64,000 nt of DNA, taken from the NCBI RefSeq assembly GCF_002834295.1, contig NZ_PISP01000001.1:1364001-1428000 (forward strand), in the 5' to 3' direction. Source of the stretch: Rhodohalobacter barkolensis (lineage in GTDB: Bacteria > Bacteroidota > Rhodothermia > Balneolales > Balneolaceae). This document shows positions 55,701 to 63,734 of the stretch, in pieces. Within the stretch, counting starts at the first letter, position 1. The number at the start of each line of letters is the position of its first letter. The notes under the pieces are model-generated. The model did not search any database. It worked only from the letters and a program-made list of their open reading frames with translations, and was not told the origin of the DNA. The position numbers and the translations under genes are program-made.

Positions 55701-56107
55701 CCGCTTGTCCGCTGTTCGGTTTCCATGGTTTCCAGATCTAAAATCCAGACGTTGTCTCCGCCGCTTCGGTCCGAAATAAACACAATTTTATCTCCGTCCG
55801 GGTTGTACGATGGTTGTGCATCAAATGCCATTCCGTGGGTGAGCTGTACCGCCTCTCCCCCTTCGATTGGAAGCTCAAACAGGTTCCCCATAAATTCGAA
55901 GACCATTTTTTCTCCGGAGGGATGAATATCCAGCGACATCCAGGTTCCTTCATTTACCTGAAGATGAACAGAGCGGTCCGGTTCTATTTGTAGATCTTTA
56001 TGGCTTGACTCCTCTTCGCCCTGGGTTGATTGTCCCAATGCGACAGATGTGAGCCCAAACAGCACCGTAAATAGTGCTACTGATAGCAGTCGTATCAAAT
56101 TCTTCAT
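52730..56107 (-). CDS. Secreted TolB-propeller amidohydrolase
   Basis: 1125 residues from the ATG at 56107, chosen because it begins a clear signal peptide (MKNLIRLLSVALFTVLFG, ending ALGQ); a longer frame to 56290 runs through repeat sequence. Residues about 40-610 form WD40/PD40 TolB-like propeller blades (FVISDRSGGDNVWILDLE; PTWSPDGRWIAFATW). A strongly acidic linker lies near 640-685. The C-terminal amidohydrolase domain has VDTHAHVRPY near 769, the first metal His pair, and later GSHGQLQGLG and ADLVILDRNPL. Likely periplasmic, cleaving a cyclic amide or peptide-like substrate. Confidence 0.88.
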   Translation of the reverse strand: MKNLIRLLSVALFTVLFGLTSVALGQSTQGEEESSHKDLQIEPDRSVHLQVNEGTWMSLDIHPSGEKMVFEFMGNLFELPIEGGEAVQLTHGMAFDAQPSYNPDGDKIVFISDRSGGDNVWILDLETMETEQRTSGNNYRMQSPIFTPDGKYIIAARTGLRSGVHKLWMYHVDGGNGTEFMDTPDNLKSIEPAFGGDDQYLWFSQRTGDWSYNAILPQYQIAKVDLETGQRHTQTARTGSAFRPTLSSDGKWLVYGTRHENETGLVLRDLESGEERWLAYPIQRDDQESRATRDVLPSMSFTPDNQHVVTTYGGKFWKIPVDAEGDAVEIPFEVDTEIELGPRLEFKYPIEDSEQFVVRQVRDAVPSPDGTQLAFTVLNDLYVMDLPDGTPRKLTELNSVKAFPTWSPDGRWIAFATWHPDEGGHIYRKRADGRRNAERLTNQSAVYQQLAWSKTQDRIVAVRGSERNFTSAPGPFVPFSADDLIWISSDGSDANFIASTDGRRNPHFIKNSDRIYLNHSSRGLISIRYDGTDEREHLRVTGPTSPGSTSPTRASTILMAPEGDQALAEIGSDIYTVTVPRAGEAQTISVANPDRAAFPSIKLTDIGGQFPAWSWDGRTVHWSIGNGHFRYNLDAAAERKREQEQYDDEKGEEDDAEEDEESDDSEAADEEEAEEKEEEDSDRPKDYKAEELTIEVMANRDTPEGVLALRGATVVTMNGYEIIENADLVIENNRIAAVGERGSVDIPSNADVRDMSGKTIVPGFVDTHAHVRPYRNLHQPQIWSFLANLAYGVTTLRDPQTGTTDLITYSDQVTAGNIIGPRIYQTGPGVFWSENIQDLDHARDVLTRYSKYYDTKTIKMYVAGNREQRQWILQAAKEQELMPTTEGSLNMKLNMTMLIDGYPGQEHNYPISPVYKDVIKVTAESQMAYTPTLLVTYGGPWAENYFYAHEDAANNPKLQYFTPRAELEGKALRRSAGWFHDDAYVMDRHSRIVEDIYDAGGMNGVGSHGQLQGLGYHWELWAMAWDDVDPHKALRIATIQGAEALGLDGDVGSIESGKLADLVILDRNPLDNLRNSDSINMVMKNGRLYEGDTLNEVWPRMQTVGPFPFQSPEPTGLPGLQMLGN

Positions 56108-56202
56108 GTTGATTGATTGGTTTTTGTTGTGATTTATCGAGCTTATAAAATTCTGAACTGTACATTTAGATTGCAAAAACGTGAATACCCACCATTGCGA
56201 GG

Positions 56203-56268
56203 CTGTGTAAAAAAGCCACTGAAGTACAGAAATCCACGGAGGAAACAAACCATTCCGAGATTCCGTGG
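56203..56268. repeat. Decayed inverted repeat of the CCACGGAATC family
   Basis: TCCACGGAGG faces CCGTGGCAAT with similar arms to 41924-41987 and 58447-58506. Supports treating the ORF extension over this stretch as non-coding. Confidence 0.5.
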
Positions 56269-56578
56269 CAATATCATATAACGTCAACAAAGAACATAAT
56301 AAATGAAGCCCGACCTATTTGTAAAAATGATGCCGAATTCAGGGAATCCCTTAAGATATCTGCATCTTAAAATTATTATTATTATATGTCCTATTGTTCG
56401 ATTTGAGGGTGATTTATTGGATTACAAACGATGATCTACCTGAAAGAAATAACCAATGCTTGACCTGTTACAATCAAAATTGAAGCACTAAATACAAACA
56501 AAGGATTAACTTAGAATATCTATCAAATACCAGTTCCCTTCCATGTGGAGTGCTTTTACGACATAGGCAGGGGTGGGT

Positions 56579-56618
56579 AGACGCTGTCAGGTACCGAATG
56601 CTTTCGGCACGCTGACAG
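56579..56618. repeat. 40-bp repeat, copy 2
   Basis: Same 40 bases and same orientation as 52681-52720. The sequence beyond it differs (AGAACAAATC here against AGGTCATTGC there). Confidence 0.85.
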
Positions 56619-56694
56619 AACAAATCAAACCGAACATAAAGAAGTAGAAAAAGGAGATAACCTGAATTCAATCTTAACTTTAGAATAGATCACT

Positions 56695-56715
56695 CCCCTC
56701 CTTAAAAATGAGGGG
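56695..56715. repeat. Single CCCCTCC repeat unit
   Basis: CCCCTCCTTAAAAATGAGGGG, an imperfect copy of the unit found in the convergent pairs. No partner copy is visible nearby. Confidence 0.6.
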
Positions 56716-56782
56716 ACTTTTTGAGTTCAAAATTTGACTCAAAAAATCAAACTCTAGCAAAAAACATACGGAGCTACCAAAC

Positions 56783-58438
56783 ATGAAGAGACCTACAGAG
56801 GGCGGATTAAAGCACATGAGAGATTTCATGGCTGAACTGAATCTGCAAGAAGACGAATTTGAATTCTATGGAAAATATACCGGTAAAATCAGGTTGAAAG
56901 CCCTGAAAAATCGTGAGAAAGAACAGGATGGAAAACTGATTCTGGTTACGGCGATCACTCCCACTCGCGCGGGAGAAGGAAAAACACTGACCAGCATTGG
57001 TCTGGGACAAGGACTTCAGGAGATTGGGAAAAATGCGATGATCACTCTTCGTGAGCCATCTATCGGACCCGTTTTTGGAATGAAAGGCGGAGCGACCGGG
57101 GCCGGTGAATCGGAAGTATTGCCGATGGAGCGGATCAACCTCCACTTTAATGGGGATATGCACGCTATCACAACGGCACATAACCTGTTGGCGGCAATCG
57201 TAGATAACCACCTTCATCAGGGTAATGATTTAGAGATTGACCTTACCCGTCCGGTTTGGAATCGTACACTGGACATGAACGAGCGTGCGCTGCGAAACGT
57301 CGTGATCGGTCTTGGCGGATATCCGAACGGAGTACCGAGAGAATCCAATTTTATCATCACGGCCGCTTCTGAGATTATGGCCGTACTGGCACTTACCGAG
57401 AATCGAAAAGATCTGAAACGACGACTTGGAAATATGATTATCGGATATACCCGAAGTGATGAGCCGGTTCGGGCAAAAGATCTTCAGGCGGAGAAATCCC
57501 TGGCCGTGGTTCTGAATGAAGCGATTATGCCTAATTTGGTTCAGACAACCGAAGGTGTCCCTGTACTGGTTCACGCCGGACCGTTTGCAAACATCGCACA
57601 CGGAACCAACAGCGTGATAGCCAACCGAATGGCGCTCAAATTTGCGGATTACGTCGTAACGGAAGCCGGATTCGGAGCTGACCTCGGAGCGGAGAAATTC
57701 TTCGATATCGTGGGGCGGCAGACCGGAATCTTTCCATCGGCCGTGGTCCTGGTTGCTACCGTAAAAGCACTGAAGTGGCACGGCGGTGTGGGCATGGACG
57801 ACATAAACAAAGAAGATGTGACCGCACTTGAAAAAGGAATCGTAAATCTGGAAAAACATATCGAGAATGTCCGAAAATTTGGAGCAAATGTGGTGGTAGC
57901 CATCAATCGGTTTGATGACGACACCGATAAGGAGATCGCCTGGATTCAGAATTGGTGCTCACAACAAGGTGTGGCCTGTGTCCCCCATACGGCATTTAAG
58001 GATGGCGGAAAAGGAACCGCAAAGCTGGCTAAAGAGGTTGTGAAAGCGGCAGAAACGCCTTCGGATGTTAAACCAATTTACGATGTTGAGCTTCCGGTTG
58101 AGGAAAAAATCATGACCATTGCGAAAGAGATTTACGGTGCTGATGATATCTATTTTGAAACGAAAGCTGAAAAAGAGCTGTCCCGTTTCAAGCGGATGGG
58201 CTACGACAAACTGCCGGTCTGCATCGCCAAAACACAGAGTTCACTGAGTGATCAGAAAAATAAATTGGGTGCACCCAAGGACTGGACACTGACGGTGACA
58301 GACATTCGCCTTTCAGCCGGAGCGGAGTTTTTGGTTGTTGTTTGCGGAAACATGATGCTAATGCCCGGCCTTCCAAAAGTACCCGCCGCCTACAATATGG
58401 ACGTGGATGAGGAAGGAAACATCAGCGGATTGTTTTAA
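56783..58438 (+). CDS. fhs: Formate-tetrahydrofolate ligase
   Basis: ATP-dependent enzyme making 10-formyl-tetrahydrofolate from formate, cytoplasmic and usually homotetrameric. 551 residues, normal length. Motifs: P-loop TPTRAGEGKTLTSIGLGQGL (about 55-75), EPSIGPVFGMKGGATGAG (about 95-112) and MERINLHFNGDMHAI, then VTEAGFGADLGAEKFFD and the C-terminal GNMMLMPGLPKVP. Another start at 56816 is possible because the first 11 residues are poorly conserved. No folD or other C1 genes are adjacent. Confidence 0.97.
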   Translation: MKRPTEGGLKHMRDFMAELNLQEDEFEFYGKYTGKIRLKALKNREKEQDGKLILVTAITPTRAGEGKTLTSIGLGQGLQEIGKNAMITLREPSIGPVFGMKGGATGAGESEVLPMERINLHFNGDMHAITTAHNLLAAIVDNHLHQGNDLEIDLTRPVWNRTLDMNERALRNVVIGLGGYPNGVPRESNFIITAASEIMAVLALTENRKDLKRRLGNMIIGYTRSDEPVRAKDLQAEKSLAVVLNEAIMPNLVQTTEGVPVLVHAGPFANIAHGTNSVIANRMALKFADYVVTEAGFGADLGAEKFFDIVGRQTGIFPSAVVLVATVKALKWHGGVGMDDINKEDVTALEKGIVNLEKHIENVRKFGANVVVAINRFDDDTDKEIAWIQNWCSQQGVACVPHTAFKDGGKGTAKLAKEVVKAAETPSDVKPIYDVELPVEEKIMTIAKEIYGADDIYFETKAEKELSRFKRMGYDKLPVCIAKTQSSLSDQKNKLGAPKDWTLTVTDIRLSAGAEFLVVVCGNMMLMPGLPKVPAAYNMDVDEEGNISGLF

Positions 58439-58446
58439 ATGATTAA

Positions 58447-58506
58447 GCCACGGAATCACAGAATTGCACGGAAGAGTTTCTATGTATCATTCCGTGTTTC
58501 TGTGGC
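58447..58506. repeat. Inverted repeat of the CCACGGAATC family
   Basis: GCCACGGAATCACAGAATTG at the left pairs with TTCCGTGTTTCTGTGGC at the right. It starts nine bases after the fhs stop, as the copy at 41924 does for the DUF2207 gene. Confidence 0.7.
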
Positions 58507-58521
58507 AATTGTTTAATCTAT

Positions 58522-58562
58522 GACGCTGTCAGGATCCGCCTACCGGCGGAACGCTTACAGGT
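58522..58562. repeat. Variant of the CTGTCAGG repeat
   Basis: GACGCTGTCAGGATCCGCC, then CCTACCGGCGG and CGCTTACAGGTC. Same outer arms as the 40-base repeats, different centre that forms its own small hairpin. Confidence 0.65.
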
Positions 58563-58577
58563 CTTTTGAAGAAAAAT

Positions 58578-58615
58578 AAAACCCCTTTAATCTTACGACT
58601 GAAGGGGTTTTTATC
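58578..58615. terminator. Bidirectional terminator between fhs and doxX
   Basis: AAAACCCCTT at 58578-58587 pairs with AAGGGGTTTT at 58602-58611 around a 14-base loop. T-rich sequence follows on the plus side and A-rich sequence precedes it. It lies between convergent genes. Confidence 0.8.
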
Positions 58616-58643
58616 TTAAACAGTATTAGCTGATAATTCTGTA

Positions 58644-59060
58644 CTAATCCTCACTTTTATTAAGGAACATGGCATCCACGGAAAACCTGCCGCTGCCCAT
58701 AAGTGCAAGTGATAACGTAGTAATTAACATTAATAAATCAACCCGAACGCCTGCACTCGAAATATCGAAATCCCCCAGTTTGGTAGTAAAAATTGCCACT
58801 ACCATAATGAAGGCTAACAGTAAATTTGGAATGCGAGCTTTGACCCCAAAAAGTACCATAAGGCCACCTACAAATTCCGTCAAGGCTACAACCCATGCCA
58901 TAATACCTGCCATTGGTATACCTAAATCACCAAAAAATCCCTGCACACCTTCAATGCCATTCAGTTTGCCCCAACCGGCTACTACAAAAACCAATGCTAC
59001 ACCGATTCGAAGCAGCAATAACGCTAAATCATGATTTTTTGATAGAGTTGAGTCGTTCAT
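58644..59060 (-). CDS. DoxX family membrane protein
   Basis: 138 residues with four predicted membrane helices. LLRIGVALVFVVAGWGKLNGIEGVQGFFGDLGIPM is the family N-terminal pattern (positions about 15-50), and VALTEFVGGLMVLFGVKARIPNLLLAF the second. DoxX proteins are poorly characterised; some take part in redox or quinone-linked processes. Convergent with fhs. Confidence 0.9.
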   Translation of the reverse strand: MNDSTLSKNHDLALLLLRIGVALVFVVAGWGKLNGIEGVQGFFGDLGIPMAGIMAWVVALTEFVGGLMVLFGVKARIPNLLLAFIMVVAIFTTKLGDFDISSAGVRVDLLMLITTLSLALMGSGRFSVDAMFLNKSED

Positions 59061-59566
59061 ATCTGTCTCCAGTTTGTTTTGGATTAATTGTTTGATATCA
59101 AACTACTTCTATAAATTAATCCGAAAGTTGAATTTTGCAAATTGTTGGAATGACCTATTCATGGCTTACATATTCAAGCCGGGAATTTATTCCCGATCAT
59201 GGCATCAGCAAATACAGCTCGTTGAATAAATATTAGGATTGACCGGTGTCCGCCTCTGACGGTTTTGCACTTCAACCTAAGCTCTTTATTCGGCGGGAAT
59301 GTTTATCCGACATTCTACCCCCCCAGGTTTCGCTTTGCTTCACCCGGGGCTACGTTCTGATCGCTCCTTCGGAGCTTTAACTGTTGAAAATTTTGTGCTG
59401 TTGTCCAAAGTATTTGTTACAACTAAACTTGTTAGTGATGATATACAGAATCGTCCATCACAGTTCGGTCAATCGTTAATTCGCAATTCATTTTTAGTAT
59501 TGGCTATTGCCTCTTACCCATTCATGGGTAATAAATACGAGCCGGGAATATAATCCCGGATCAAAC
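59061..59566. other. Repeat-rich region, possible remnant of a REP/RAYT-type element
   Basis: No gene visible; an ORF at 59299-59553 is translation of repeats. Two related direct copies (about 59154-59200 and 59520-59567) contain TTCATGG and AGCCGGGAAT followed by TCCCG. Between them are CCCCAGGT (59321-59328) pairing with ACCCGGGG (59342-59349), and GCTCC-TTC-GGAGC at 59363-59375. Confidence 0.55.
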
Positions 59567-60895
59567 TCAGTCCAAATCCCCGCTCCAATACCATATTCCA
59601 CCCACCATCACGCCTTCGATATTCTCCCCGAATGGAATGGAGTTCAGCGGATTGCTGCTGAGCAACAGCAAATCAGCACGATACCCTTTAGCCACCTTAC
59701 CGGTTTGACCCGGCTCTTCCAGATATTCACCTACGTTGACCGTTCCAGTTTTCAATGCCTCGTAGGGAGTCAGACCGGATTCGACCAAAAGCTCCAGCTC
59801 GCGATGGGCAGAATATCCCGGTGGGTTGAAAATTTGTGGAGCATCCGCGCCGAGTAGCAGTCCCGCTCCGGATTCGTGCAGGGCAAGCGTCAGTTTCTTT
59901 CGAATCTCCAGAAATTTCCGGGCTTGATCTGCATCATAATCGTCCGATGAACGAATATCACCGATGTACTCTCTCCAGCCATTTACCACATTTTCAGGCA
60001 TTGTATTCACACCCGGCCATTCCATCATCACTTCTACGGTGTTCTCCAGATTGAATACATTCTCCAGCAGCGTATTGGTTGGCACATTCCATACTCCGGC
60101 TTCAACCGTTCGCCGAGCAGCTTCATCAATGAGTGATTCATCCGCGTGGGGAGTTAAATCATACCCGAAATAGATGATATTTGGGTCCGGACGATTAGCG
60201 GCCTCACCGGCCATAAATTCCATATATCGATCCAGGTGATCAATCGTACCCTGTCCTGCTTCAAGGGTTCGTTCCAGACCAACATCGTAGGAGATGTGTC
60301 CTGAAAACTCCAAACCCTGTTTTTTTGCTTCATCGGCCATGGCATCAAACACTTCACGTGAAAGGCCCGGATGCAATTTAAGAAGGTCATAACCGGCATC
60401 TTTCTGATCCCGCACCATCTGACGAGCTTGTTCTGGGTTGGTTGCAGAGTTTCCGTTAAACGACGGACCGGACGTGAAAATTCTTGGACTCACAATTTCA
60501 CCATTTGCCGCCTTTTCTTGCAGTTCCAAGTGTGAAGGCTCGCCCAGCATTCCGCGGATGGTTGTGATTCCCTGCGAAACATACATTTTCAACACTTGGT
60601 TTACATACTCTTCTCCCTGTCGTTCAGATGGAATATGAGCATGCATTTCAGCCAGACCCGGCATCAGATAATACTCACCGGAAATAATTTCGGCACCGCG
60701 AGGCAACTCTGCCTCCGCTGCTGGACCCACCCATTCAATGACCCCATCATTAACGATGACGGTTTGATTACTCTGAACCCGATCATCTTCCATAGCAAGC
60801 AAATTCACATCCTGAAAGACAACCGTTTGAGCATGAATCTGAATGGAAAACAGAGTCATTAGTACCATGAGAAGAGTTGAGATAGGTAATTTCAT
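59567..60895 (-). CDS. Secreted amidohydrolase family protein
   Basis: 442 residues with signal peptide (1-22, ending IHAQ). Amidohydrolase fold: an N-terminal small beta domain, LAEMHAHIPSE with metal ligands His85 and His87, HISYDVGLERTLEAGQGTIDHLDR carrying two more histidines, and the C-terminal LLGADAPQIFNPPG with the catalytic Asp. The KGYRADLLLLSSNPL end is typical of imidazolonepropionase-like prolidase relatives. Metallo-dependent periplasmic hydrolase; substrate unknown. The second enzyme of this class in the window, after 52730-56107. Confidence 0.88.
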   Translation of the reverse strand: MKLPISTLLMVLMTLFSIQIHAQTVVFQDVNLLAMEDDRVQSNQTVIVNDGVIEWVGPAAEAELPRGAEIISGEYYLMPGLAEMHAHIPSERQGEEYVNQVLKMYVSQGITTIRGMLGEPSHLELQEKAANGEIVSPRIFTSGPSFNGNSATNPEQARQMVRDQKDAGYDLLKLHPGLSREVFDAMADEAKKQGLEFSGHISYDVGLERTLEAGQGTIDHLDRYMEFMAGEAANRPDPNIIYFGYDLTPHADESLIDEAARRTVEAGVWNVPTNTLLENVFNLENTVEVMMEWPGVNTMPENVVNGWREYIGDIRSSDDYDADQARKFLEIRKKLTLALHESGAGLLLGADAPQIFNPPGYSAHRELELLVESGLTPYEALKTGTVNVGEYLEEPGQTGKVAKGYRADLLLLSSNPLNSIPFGENIEGVMVGGIWYWSGDLD

Positions 60896-61073
60896 AATTC
60901 TGACATTTAATTGATGGATCTTTTTAATTTGTAAAATTTTAGGGAAACAATTTTGCCATCAGAGAATGATTTGATCAAAAGGTGTAAAAAATCACAGATG
61001 ATATTTATTGATTGGATATTATCTTACAAATACTCGTTATTAGCTGAAACAGTTTTAAATTAATTACTCTATC

Positions 61074-61310
61074 ATGGCCAATAAACCCGACCGAAATGAT
61101 CCCTGCCACTGCGGAAGTGGGAAAAAGTATAAAAACTGTCACATGAAGAAAGATCAATCCGGCACATCTTCGAAAGTTGGAATGATTGGAATTGCAGTGG
61201 CTCTAATTTTGGGTCTTGTATTGGTCGGACTGGCCCTTTCAGGCGGAGATGCTCAGCAAGATTGCCCACCCGGCACTAACTGGTCTGCCGAACACGGACA
61301 CTGTCACTAA
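61074..61310 (+). CDS. Small membrane protein with SEC-C motif
   Basis: 78 residues. The N-terminal 20 residues include RNDPCHCGSGKKYKNCH, the SEC-C zinc-binding motif known from SecA C-termini and many small proteins. A membrane helix follows at about 39-56 (GIAVALILGLVLVGLALSGG). The C-terminus has a second Cys/His pair (CPPGTNWSAEHGHCH). A stand-alone SEC-C tethered to the membrane is uncommon. Not known function; zinc-dependent recruitment at the membrane is possible. Confidence 0.75.
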   Translation: MANKPDRNDPCHCGSGKKYKNCHMKKDQSGTSSKVGMIGIAVALILGLVLVGLALSGGDAQQDCPPGTNWSAEHGHCH

Positions 61311-61342
61311 TTTTAAAGAAGTCCGCTCAAGTTTTGTGGACT

Positions 61343-62386
61343 TCAGATTTGGTCAGCTACCCTCTTTGCACTTTCAACTGCACCGTCCATATATCCCGGT
61401 GAAATCGGTGATGTTTCAGCACCGGCAAATAGAAGTTTCCCATTCCAGTATGTGCGACCAAATATTTCATGGCCGTTATTCTGATGAGGCAGAACGGATT
61501 CACTGTAATCTGTAAATGTAAAACTCTCATTTCGCCAAACCGTTTCTTCATACTGTATGAAGCCGTCAACCTTGTCACCGTAATATTTCCTGAGCTGGTT
61601 CAAAATGATCTCTTTTCTCTCTTCGCGACTGACCGAGTGATACGCCCCATTCAGAAATCCCTTTAAGGCAAACGACTTCTTCTCAGGATCGGAATGATCG
61701 TACATCTCATTCACCGGTCCAACATTACTCATGATGGTTCCGCTGGAATCTGCTTTCAGCCAAAAGGGTTCGTCATAAAAAAGACCCACCTTGATCGACT
61801 CTCCCATCCAGGTATGGGTTTGATTTGAGATTTGACGTAATTCTTTTGGCAGAGCCGGAGTAAAATCAATTCTGTCTGCCAGTAACTTTGGAGGTAAAGT
61901 GGTAATCACACAATCTGCATAGTAAACGGTCGATTGGGTTCGAACTTCAACCTTATCTGTTTCTTGAATGGATAGAACTATCTGACCGGTACGTATATCT
62001 GATTGAGTCAGTCTGTCCTGAAGAACCCCAATGAGCTGATCCGTCCCACCTTTAATTCTCCAGGTGGGATCATCATTTGGGGGAAGCTGAACCAATTGAG
62101 GCGGAGAAGTGGAGATGTATTCATAAAAGGCTTTTTCACCCAGATGCTGTTCTTCCAGATCAAGGTCCAACTCTTGCAGCAGTTGAATCAATGATTTGTG
62201 CTGTTTACCCAGCCAGGTCGCTCCCAGTTCCATTCTTTTATGATCGTCGGGTCTTGCGGTATGAATTCGTCCACCCAAACGATCCCTGGCCTCCAAGATA
62301 GTCGATGAAATATTTTTCTTTTCAAGCAGATAGGCAGCCGTCAGACCGGCCAGTCCTCCTCCGATGATGATGACTTCTTTATTCAT
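61343..62386 (-). CDS. FAD-dependent amine oxidase-like protein
   Basis: 347 residues, flavin monoamine oxidase family. N-terminal VIIIGGGLAGLTAAYLLEKK and LEARDRLGGRIHTA bind FAD; MELGATWLG and CVITTLPPKLLADRIDF are typical; C-terminal LLFAGAETSPISPGYMDGAVESAKRVA closes the FAD site. It is shorter than usual for the family (about 450), mostly in the substrate domain. Convergent with the SEC-C gene, ends 32 bases away. Confidence 0.87.
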   Translation of the reverse strand: MNKEVIIIGGGLAGLTAAYLLEKKNISSTILEARDRLGGRIHTARPDDHKRMELGATWLGKQHKSLIQLLQELDLDLEEQHLGEKAFYEYISTSPPQLVQLPPNDDPTWRIKGGTDQLIGVLQDRLTQSDIRTGQIVLSIQETDKVEVRTQSTVYYADCVITTLPPKLLADRIDFTPALPKELRQISNQTHTWMGESIKVGLFYDEPFWLKADSSGTIMSNVGPVNEMYDHSDPEKKSFALKGFLNGAYHSVSREERKEIILNQLRKYYGDKVDGFIQYEETVWRNESFTFTDYSESVLPHQNNGHEIFGRTYWNGKLLFAGAETSPISPGYMDGAVESAKRVADQI

Positions 62387-62588
62387 ATAACCTATTTTTA
62401 AGAGCTACAACCTTAGTAAATCGCAGAATAATTCCACGATGATGAAATTCATTTTGCAGATTCATTTGCAGCAATGATAGGATCATTCCAGCATCAACAC
62501 TTACAAAAAAGTGAGGGGTTGAGATCAAAATTTTGGTTTTTGGAAATTGTGATTTGGAATTTGAAACTTAGTACATCAAAACTTAAAA

Positions 62589-63734
62589 TCACTCTTCTTC
62601 CTCATCCCCATCTTTTGAAACCTTCTCCTTCAGGTCACTGATCTTTTGAGCCAGTTTTCCCTTTTTATCCTTTTGATCATCCGGTACACGGCCAATCAGA
62701 TATCCGTAAGGCTGCAGGGATTCAATCTCGTCAAAAACCACTTTCATAATGGCGCCTAGCGGAATGAAAAGTATCATACCGGCCAAACCCCAGATCTGTG
62801 CTCCCAAAAACAGAAGAAGTAGTGCAATGAGAGCATTCATACTCACTTGATTGCCCACAATTACCGGAGTAAAGAAATTTCCTTCAAATATTTGAATGAC
62901 ATAAAATCCGGCGACAATAATCAATGGATAGATCAGGGAATCCATTGTTAGCAGCGAATAAATTACCGGGAAAATTGAACCAAACAGCGGTCCAATAAAA
63001 GGAATAACATTTAGCAGAGCAGCAAATACTCCAAAAAATACTGCATGTTTTACTCCTACAATCAACAGCATAATACTGTTTAAAACTGCGAGGATAGAAA
63101 TAACAATCATCACACCCGTGATGTATTTCTGAACAACAACTTGAATATTGCCAATTATAGTTTTGACTTTATCTTCGTGCATGTCACTTTTTCTGCCAAA
63201 TAATTTCAGAAAAAATGTTTTCAGAAAGTCTCGGAAAATGAGAAACATAAACATGAAAACAGGCACCAGGAAGGTTGTCGTCACCATAGATACTGCTCCG
63301 GCTACTCCTTTACCCAGGGTTCCTGAATTTTCACGAACAAATTCTACAAACAGTCCTTCAAGATCTTCCAAATCCACAAACCCTTCAAAATCAAACCAGG
63401 TGACCAGGAAATCTTCCATCCCGGCCAGAAGCTCCTCAGTGCGAGATTTAATCAGATCTACATCATCCACAAAAGCTGTTATCTGAGTATAAAAGAAATA
63501 CCCAAGTCCGACCAAGACTGACAAACCGATGATCATCGCCAAAAGTGCAGCCAGTATTCTTGGCACGTTATACTTCTCAAACCAGGAGGCAAGTGGAGCA
63601 AAAAGTATCGATAACAGAATAGCGAACAACAGGGGCAAAAGGATCGACTTAGCCACGATCATCACGTAGACGGTCAAAATCAAGCCGAGCAAGACTGTTG
63701 TGTATTTTACGTACCACCGATTTTCAAAACTCAT
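62589..63734 (-). CDS. AI-2E family transporter (PerM/TqsA-type membrane protein)
   Basis: 381 residues. Eight membrane helices are likely, with the family features ILLPLLFAILLSILFAPLASWFEK near 30, GKGVAGAVSMVTTTFLVPVFMFMFLIFRDFL near 160, and GVFAALLNVIPFIGPLFGSIFPVIYSLL near 250. The C-terminal 40 residues are charged. Members move autoinducer-2 or cations in some bacteria, but most are uncharacterised, so the substrate is open. Confidence 0.9.
   Translation of the reverse strand: MSFENRWYVKYTTVLLGLILTVYVMIVAKSILLPLLFAILLSILFAPLASWFEKYNVPRILAALLAMIIGLSVLVGLGYFFYTQITAFVDDVDLIKSRTEELLAGMEDFLVTWFDFEGFVDLEDLEGLFVEFVRENSGTLGKGVAGAVSMVTTTFLVPVFMFMFLIFRDFLKTFFLKLFGRKSDMHEDKVKTIIGNIQVVVQKYITGVMIVISILAVLNSIMLLIVGVKHAVFFGVFAALLNVIPFIGPLFGSIFPVIYSLLTMDSLIYPLIIVAGFYVIQIFEGNFFTPVIVGNQVSMNALIALLLLFLGAQIWGLAGMILFIPLGAIMKVVFDEIESLQPYGYLIGRVPDDQKDKKGKLAQKISDLKEKVSKDGDEEEE

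Larger units (their letters stand above)
56108..56782. other. Long intergenic region with repeats between amidohydrolase and fhs
   Basis: No gene visible. A decayed CCACGGA inverted repeat lies at about 56203-56268, the second 40-base repeat at 56579-56618, and a single CCCCTCC unit at 56695-56715. Promoters of both divergent genes should be here. Confidence 0.55.

Noticed and set aside
56108-56290. Longer N-terminus of the TolB amidohydrolase
   Set aside because: The extra 61 residues would put the clear signal peptide in the middle and come from repeat DNA (56203-56268), so the ATG at 56107 is preferred.
59299-59553. Plus-strand ORF of 84 codons
   Set aside because: Its translation runs through hairpin and direct repeat sequence with no start signal or domain; repeats often stay open by chance.
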